Positions 60,221-64,000 of a stretch of 64,000 nucleotides of DNA are shown piece by piece. This stretch comes from Geothrix rubra. GTDB taxonomy: Bacteria; Acidobacteriota; Holophagae; Holophagales; Holophagaceae. Location of the stretch: the NCBI RefSeq assembly GCF_030268065.1, contig NZ_BSDD01000001.1, positions 974,530 through 1,038,529 of the forward strand, given 5' to 3'. A model generated the notes under the pieces. That model was not told where the DNA came from and ran no database searches. It saw nothing but the letters and a program-made list of their open reading frames with translations. Each line of letters begins with the position of its first letter. Position 1 is the first letter of the stretch. A program made the position numbers and the translations under genes.

Positions 60221-60940
60221 ATGAGTAAATCAAAATCAGCATTTACACATTTCATGCTGATTACAGCTTCTACGATTTCTCTAGCTGCCCAAACAGGCAA
60301 GATACTCAATCAACCAATTCCTTTTTCTTTCCAGGCAAACACATGTCCTGATTACGGCCAGATACCTGGAAAGAACATGATTGAGAAGGCCGTCACTGAA
60401 TACAAACGAAAGCTCACGGGATGTGAAGCCACCTCCGAGACCTTTCAAGTGGATGCCAACAGTTCAATTGAATTGGTTCGATTCACATACAGCTTCAGAG
60501 AGTCCGATTATACAGAACGCCACCAGTTTAGCTGTCTGGTACAAAGACCTTCAAATTTAATGCTGTGGCATGACTTTGTCTCAAGCCCGGATAATTCGCT
60601 TGAATCCGTTCGAGTTCTACATTCTGAGAAACGAACCATTTTAGAAATGAAATTTTTCACCGGTGGCACAGCAGGATTTTGGGAAGAATATCTCGAATAC
60701 TCAAATGGCAAGTTAAAGCCGATCAGGGAAAGTTTCGTTAGCGAGATTAAGCCACACATTCCCGAGGGATTCAGTATTCGACGGGTCGTGGTTGATATTG
60801 AAGCGCTCACGGCCATTATTCACCTAGCCAGTAGAACCGACCCCAACTGTTGTCCATCGGGTCAGCTGAATGTGACTCTCACCCTGAAGGATGATGATTT
60901 GCACTTGGTCAACTCCACCTTTTCACGCTCTTCGAAGTAA
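60221..60940 (+). CDS. cassette 7 protein: exported, unknown function
   Basis: This 239-residue protein is the largest cassette product. A signal peptide (FMLITASTISLAAQ) is followed by a domain with four or more cysteines (NTCPDYGQIPG, KLTGCEATSE, TDPNCCPSGQL). The ATG overlaps by ATGA the end of a 6-codon mini-ORF starting at 60204 (ATGCAAAGG...), so initiation is probably coupled. No family recognised. Confidence 0.75.
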   Translation: MSKSKSAFTHFMLITASTISLAAQTGKILNQPIPFSFQANTCPDYGQIPGKNMIEKAVTEYKRKLTGCEATSETFQVDANSSIELVRFTYSFRESDYTERHQFSCLVQRPSNLMLWHDFVSSPDNSLESVRVLHSEKRTILEMKFFTGGTAGFWEEYLEYSNGKLKPIRESFVSEIKPHIPEGFSIRRVVVDIEALTAIIHLASRTDPNCCPSGQLNVTLTLKDDDLHLVNSTFSRSSK

Positions 60941-60949
60941 TAGCCCAGC

Positions 60950-61073
60950 GCCTAACCCTCCGCTCAACTCGGACCCCGCCTGCATTGCCCGCCGCTCTCT
61001 CTCAGCATCTCGCTTCCTCGGCTCTGCTCATCACCTCGGTGCAGGCGGGGCCGGTTAGCTTCATTCGTTAGGC
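60950..61073 (+). repeat. attC 7
   Basis: R'' is GCCTAAC (60950-60956), with GC before it extending the match to the cassette 7 start GTTAGGCGC. R' is GTTAGGC (61067-61073). 124 bp; CATTC-type. Confidence 0.95.
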
Positions 61074-61077
61074 CGCC

Positions 61078-61371
61078 ATGGTTGATCCTGCGAAACGAAC
61101 AACCGAGATCATGGATTCCATCCGCAATGTCCTGCTCAATGACTGGGACCCAATCGGGGTTATGGATGATCCCGAATGGCCGCGTGATGAATACGATTCG
61201 TACGTTGGGCAAATCTATGGATTTTTGGTTCGCGGTGAACCTGCTGATTTCATTGCGCGGCATCTTTGCTTCGTCGAAGAGAAGATGATGGGCCTTGGCT
61301 CTCCCGGTGAATCCGTCAGAATGTCGGTAGCACTCAAGCTCAAGGCCCTAAATGTCTCACTGTCGGCCTAA
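61078..61371 (+). CDS. cassette 8 protein: DUF1871-like cytoplasmic protein
   Basis: This 97-residue acidic helical protein is the only cassette product without export or membrane signals. LLNDWDPIGVMDDPEWPRDE and DSYVGQIYGFLVRG resemble the DUF1871/YugE-like group of small proteins, some found near toxin-immunity loci. ATG 61078 lies five bases after the AGG of R', and its TAA stop is inside the attC R'' core. Confidence 0.7.
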   Translation: MVDPAKRTTEIMDSIRNVLLNDWDPIGVMDDPEWPRDEYDSYVGQIYGFLVRGEPADFIARHLCFVEEKMMGLGSPGESVRMSVALKLKALNVSLSA

Positions 61372-61489
61372 CCCTCCGCTCAACTCGGACCCCGCCTGCA
61401 TTGCCTTCCGCTCTTTCTCTTCTCCCTGTTTCCTCGGCTCCGCTCAGCGCTTCGGTGCAGGCGGGGCCGGTTAGCTTCTTTCGTTAGGG
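61366..61489 (+). repeat. attC 8
   Basis: R'' is GCCTAAC (61366-61372) and supplies the stop codon of cassette 8. R' is GTTAGGG (61483-61489). 124 bp; CTTTC-type right arm. Confidence 0.95.
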
Positions 61490-61493
61490 CTCC

Positions 61494-62198
61494 ATGAATA
61501 CGATCTCAAAATTTTTGATAGGAGTAATTGGGCTGGTGCCCATCGGATGCGCTCCGGCGATCAAGGTGCCGAAGTTTCAACCAATCATTTCGCCGGACCT
61601 ATCATTCTTTCCAGAACCAGGGCCGATCCTGCGATTGGATTACAGCAATGGCCAAAGGTCACTGCGGATTGAAATTCAGAACCGCCTTGCTTTCTATAAC
61701 AGAACTCCGATACAACCAAACCGCATCATCTTTTCTGAAAGTGATATATCCGTCCCATTTTGGAATGCAAAGGCCAACTGGGAATTTCAACTCTCACCAT
61801 GCGGACCGAACGATTTCCTTCTCCATGTCAGTGATGGTCGATGGTGGATTGCCAGGATCAATAGTGGCCACTGTTCATTCATCGCCGATGCTCAACTTGA
61901 GTTGCACAAGACTTTTCCAGTTACCGATGGTGCTGAAATCGTTGGCGTGACCAGTCACCATTTGGTTTATTGGTTCCCCAATGACCCACAATTTCTTTTC
62001 ATACAATCAGTGGGCCTATCAGATAAGCCTCTTAAATTCAAACTCCCTAAGCGAATGGGGGGAATCAATGCGGTGCAAGAAATTCAAGATTCCAACAACC
62101 TCCTCCTACGATTATGGTGTCACACAGGCGGTTTACTCCCTCTATTTCCAGGCACCCCTGCCACCGCATTCATCGAAATCGGGAAACTCCAAAACTAA
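61494..62198 (+). CDS. cassette 9 protein: lipoprotein, unknown function
   Basis: This 234-residue protein has a lipobox (VIGLVPIGCAPA) at about residue 19, so the mature form starts with lipid-modified Cys. The rest is beta-rich (LRLDYSNGQRSLRIEIQN, DFLLHVSDGRWWIARINSG), possibly a propeller-like repeat. ATG 61494 lies five bases after the R' AGG. No family recognised. Confidence 0.75.
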   Translation: MNTISKFLIGVIGLVPIGCAPAIKVPKFQPIISPDLSFFPEPGPILRLDYSNGQRSLRIEIQNRLAFYNRTPIQPNRIIFSESDISVPFWNAKANWEFQLSPCGPNDFLLHVSDGRWWIARINSGHCSFIADAQLELHKTFPVTDGAEIVGVTSHHLVYWFPNDPQFLFIQSVGLSDKPLKFKLPKRMGGINAVQEIQDSNNLLLRLWCHTGGLLPLFPGTPATAFIEIGKLQN

Positions 62199-62214
62199 TC
62201 TTTGTCGACTGTCG

Positions 62215-62338
62215 CCCTAACCCTCCGCTCAAGTCGGACCCCGCCTGCATTGCCTCTCGCTCTCTCTCATCATTTCGCTATCTCGGCTCCGCTTAAAGCC
62301 TCGGTGCAGGCGTGGCCGCTTAGCTTCATTCGTTAGGC
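62215..62338 (+). repeat. attC 9
   Basis: R'' is CCCTAAC (62215-62221), complementary to the GTTAGGG opening cassette 9. R' is GTTAGGC (62332-62338). 124 bp; arm variants AAGTCGG and GTGGCCGCTTAGC. Confidence 0.95.
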
Positions 62339-62370
62339 GCAACCCAGCCCGCGAGCCCCATGGATTTGGA

Positions 62371-62658
62371 ATGAACCTTCTACTCAACCGTTTCGTAGTG
62401 ATTCCAGTTCTGGGCTTGGTTCAGATCCTGGCTTTCACTGTGCTGGCTCGCCCTTTGGCAAGCCACGATCCTAGCGCCAGTACCAAAACCGCCATGGTTA
62501 GCTGGCTACCACTCCTCGTCATCTTCATGTTGATGGTCGTCTATTTGGTTAAGTTCCTTCACCGGAAGAAGTTCTTTGCGGTCTTGGTGTCGTTGGGAAC
62601 CTGTGTAGGTTTTCAAATCATTGCTGTCGTTCTTTGCACTATGATTTTCGGAGAATAA
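62371..62658 (+). CDS. cassette 10 protein: three-helix membrane protein
   Basis: This 95-residue protein has three hydrophobic helices (about 7-28, 42-63 and 70-92) and a basic loop (KFLHRKKFFA). Its ATG overlaps by ATGA the end of a 4-codon mini-ORF (ATG 62360), so initiation is probably coupled. No family recognised. Confidence 0.7.
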   Translation: MNLLLNRFVVIPVLGLVQILAFTVLARPLASHDPSASTKTAMVSWLPLLVIFMLMVVYLVKFLHRKKFFAVLVSLGTCVGFQIIAVVLCTMIFGE

Positions 62659-62672
62659 AGGTAACCCCAGGC

Positions 62673-62796
62673 GCCTAACCCTCCGCTCAACTCGGACCCC
62701 GCCTGCGTTGTCATTCGCTCTCTCTCAACTTTCGTCTTCCTCGGCTCCGCTCAGCGCCTCGGTGCAGGCGGGGCCGGTTAGCTTCATTCGTTAGGC
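62673..62796 (+). repeat. attC 10
   Basis: R'' is GCCTAAC (62673-62679) and R' is GTTAGGC (62790-62796). 124 bp; CATTC-type. Confidence 0.95.
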
Positions 62797-62801
62797 CTCT
62801 G

Positions 62802-63044
62802 ATGGAACCATCTAAGATATACCTCCTTCGAGCCGCATTTGGTGTGATCGCGCTAGTCGTGGGTTGGTGGATGTCATTCCGTACGGAAAAGGTAAACCAA
62901 TATTTTGGCAATCCAGTTTTCAGCAGAACCCCACTGATGGCTTCGCTCAATCGAACCCATTCAATCGTTTTCGGGATCACGCTCATGTGTTTCGGCGCCA
63001 TAGTTGCAGGCAAGAATTTCTTGATTTTGTTTCGTCGCTTCTGA
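62802..63044 (+). CDS. cassette 11 protein: two-helix membrane protein
   Basis: This 80-residue protein has two hydrophobic helices (about 8-24 and 54-72). The loop FRTEKVNQYFGNP and later NRTHSIVFG resemble cassette 5 (FKPEKVKWNFTSP, NTLHAVGAG). ATG 62802 lies six bases after the R' AGG. Confidence 0.7.
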   Translation: MEPSKIYLLRAAFGVIALVVGWWMSFRTEKVNQYFGNPVFSRTPLMASLNRTHSIVFGITLMCFGAIVAGKNFLILFRRF

Positions 63045-63065
63045 AGGCTGCTCCGATTCAGGTCG

Positions 63066-63189
63066 GCCTAACCCTCCGCTCAACTCGGACCCCGCCTGCG
63101 TTGTCTTCCGCTCTTTCTCTTCATTCGTATTCCTCGGCTTCGCCCAGCATCTCGGCGCAGGCGGGGCCGGTTAGCTTCTTTCGTTAGGC
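63066..63189 (+). repeat. attC 11
   Basis: R'' is GCCTAAC (63066-63072) and R' is GTTAGGC (63183-63189). 124 bp; CTTTC-type right arm combined with CATTC-type CTCCGCTC left arm. Confidence 0.95.
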
Positions 63190-63217
63190 GCCAAACCAAT
63201 CCCCCGGAGAATCCCAG

Positions 63218-63508
63218 ATGAACAAGGAAGAATTCGCGTGGATTGTTGTCAGAGCACTCGGTGTGGTTTCACTTTGGCTCTTCGCACTCGCAGCTTTTGG
63301 GTTTGTCGTCTTTGCTTTAGGTTCTGTCGCTGCCTTCGTGACCATGTCCATGGAGACGATTAGCCGTCTTGGCTTCATACAGACGACCATCAGAAGTGGC
63401 ATCACGTCTTTAGTTGAAATGCTTTTTTACGGATTCCTCTCTTCCTACCTACTTCGAAAGGGGCAGTTCGTTCACAGGCTTCTCCTGAAAAATGTCCCCA
63501 GCGCCTAA
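63218..63508 (+). CDS. cassette 12 protein: membrane protein
   Basis: This 96-residue protein has two strong hydrophobic helices (about 8-45, long enough for two passes) and a third weaker one near 68-80. The stop TAA lies inside the attC R'' core. No family recognised. Confidence 0.7.
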   Translation: MNKEEFAWIVVRALGVVSLWLFALAAFGFVVFALGSVAAFVTMSMETISRLGFIQTTIRSGITSLVEMLFYGFLSSYLLRKGQFVHRLLLKNVPSA

Positions 63509-63626
63509 CCCTTCGCTCAACTCGGACCCCGCCTGCTTTGCCATTCGCTCTTTCTCTTCATCCATCTTCCTCGGCTTCGCTCATCGCCTCGGTGCAGGCG
63601 GGGCCGGTTAGCTTCTTTCGTTAGGC
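63503..63626 (+). repeat. attC 12
   Basis: R'' is GCCTAAC (63503-63509) and R' is GTTAGGC (63620-63626). 124 bp; CTTTC-type, closest to attC 5 (both have CCCTTCGCTC and GCTTTGCC). Confidence 0.95.
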
Positions 63627-63630
63627 AGCC

Positions 63631-63981
63631 ATGAATAGGCTCACCATACTCCTCGTTCTTACAGTATTCCCAATCATCGGTTGCCAGGCTCCTGAGACTA
63701 ATGCACCGAAGTTCGAGGCAGTCGAATCTCATCCCGAGCAGATGCCTTCAGCTTGGCTGATCGAGAAAACAAGCCCTAGCGATTTCAAACGAATCAGCAA
63801 AAAAGGCGCTCACCATTTATTAACTGATCCAACCAACCTTATTACTGAAGATCCAAGGGCTGAAATTTGGTTCTGGAAAGAAACCCCGAGACCATGGGGC
63901 TATCACTTTGGCTTTTGCCTTAAGAGCGGGAAAAATATAACCCACATCCTAACCGTTGGTCAGGTGTATTTTCAGAATTGA
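63631..63981 (+). CDS. cassette 13 protein: lipoprotein, unknown function
   Basis: This 116-residue protein has a lipobox (LTVFPIIGCQAPE) near residue 18. The remainder shows SAWLIEKTSPSDFKRISK and a tryptophan-rich segment (AEIWFWKETPRPWGYHFGF). ATG 63631 lies five bases after the R' AGG. Its attC falls beyond the window. Like cassette 9 it has a short secretion signal and an APKF segment soon after the lipobox. Confidence 0.72.
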   Translation: MNRLTILLVLTVFPIIGCQAPETNAPKFEAVESHPEQMPSAWLIEKTSPSDFKRISKKGAHHLLTDPTNLITEDPRAEIWFWKETPRPWGYHFGFCLKSGKNITHILTVGQVYFQN

Positions 63982-64000
63982 ACTGTCTCTAAAGCCCATT

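Larger units (their letters stand above)
57296..64000 (+). mobile_element. chromosomal integron cassette array (13 cassettes, 12 attC; continues past window)
   Basis: Twelve attC sites of exactly 124 bp separate short single-gene cassettes, all pointing rightward. Each attC starts RYYYAAC (mostly GCCTAAC), ends GTTAGGN, and has inner arms CGGACCCCGCCTGC and GCAGGCGGGGCCGGTTAGC. At each cassette checked the 5' bases after the cleavage point are complementary to the same cassette's attC start (for example GTTAGGTTC with GAACCTAAC in cassette 4). Length and sequence uniformity is the hallmark of sedentary chromosomal integrons such as the Vibrio VCR array. G+C is clearly lower than in the backbone. 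No intI gene is in the window. Confidence 0.93.

Noticed and set aside
57536..63626. Regularly recurring repeats resembling a CRISPR array
   Set aside because: The repeats are 124 bp, imperfectly palindromic with integron core boxes, and the intervals are about 230-750 bases and contain ORFs. No cas genes are present.
58543..63732. Recurring minus-strand ORFs ending in similar peptides (GLTNEANRPRLHRG and relatives)
   Set aside because: They are read-throughs of the attC repeats in reverse. The shared peptide is the translated attC arm, not a protein family.

Overview
The window is 64 kb of a high-G+C bacterial chromosome (gene bodies strongly GC-biased at third positions) that ends in a lower-G+C integron cassette array. 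Gram-negative features are an 8-strand-type outer-membrane barrel protein, lipoproteins and signal peptides, a flagellar rod-type protein, a quinol-dependent NO reductase and paired LytS/LytTR systems. The gene mix reminds me of Acidobacteriota, class Holophagae (Geothrix-like). That is an inference from content; no rRNA or other taxonomic marker is present.

Region 1 (1-19,800) is ordinary backbone: SDR oxidoreductases, tRNA-Arg(ACG), a GlpD-like flavoprotein, an MFS carrier, the overlapping pgsA/DUF502/SDR operon, queG, speA with a readable promoter, a deaminase/DinB pair, a 3-hydroxyacyl-CoA dehydrogenase, purD, tpx, and two separate LytS-LytTR two-component pairs with ATGA overlaps.

Region 2 (19,800-36,000) starts with a five-gene leftward operon: an isocitrate/isopropylmalate-type dehydrogenase, an HMG-CoA-lyase-like enzyme, a type III CoA-transferase and a LeuC/LeuD-type dehydratase. 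It looks like a branched-dicarboxylate or 2-methylmalate-type pathway rather than plain leucine synthesis. Then come polA with a duplicated, out-of-frame copy of its own first 15 codons upstream, tandem stand-alone Cache-domain proteins, a ResB-like protein, an IspH-UbiA fusion, and two J-domain-type proteins.

Region 3 (36,000-57,000) holds membrane and envelope functions. These are a Yip1/Sel1-like protein, two acyltransferases, a PhnD-like binding protein coupled to a hybrid histidine kinase, a qNor NO reductase, an RsbW-like ATPase with a CDF-type membrane protein, and a 272-bp cruciform element bounded by GCCTAAC/GTTAGGC. A fluoride riboswitch controls crcB and a DUF190 gene. An envelope operon (degenerate S41 protease, divergent polysaccharide deacetylase, MFS) and ddl, coaD, a CPBP protease and a MEMO-like gene follow.

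Region 4 (57,245-64,000, running off the end) is the most notable part: a chromosomal integron-type cassette array with 12 attC sites, each exactly 124 bp, behind an attI-like boundary. No integrase gene is present on the expected side. Thirteen cassettes are visible. Two are near-identical tandem copies without a convincing gene. The other 11 carry single ORFs of 69-239 codons, 10 of which encode proteins with a signal peptide, lipobox or membrane segments. The R' core TTAGG lies at Shine-Dalgarno distance from several start codons, and short overlapping mini-ORFs precede others, so the recombination sites may double as translation signals.
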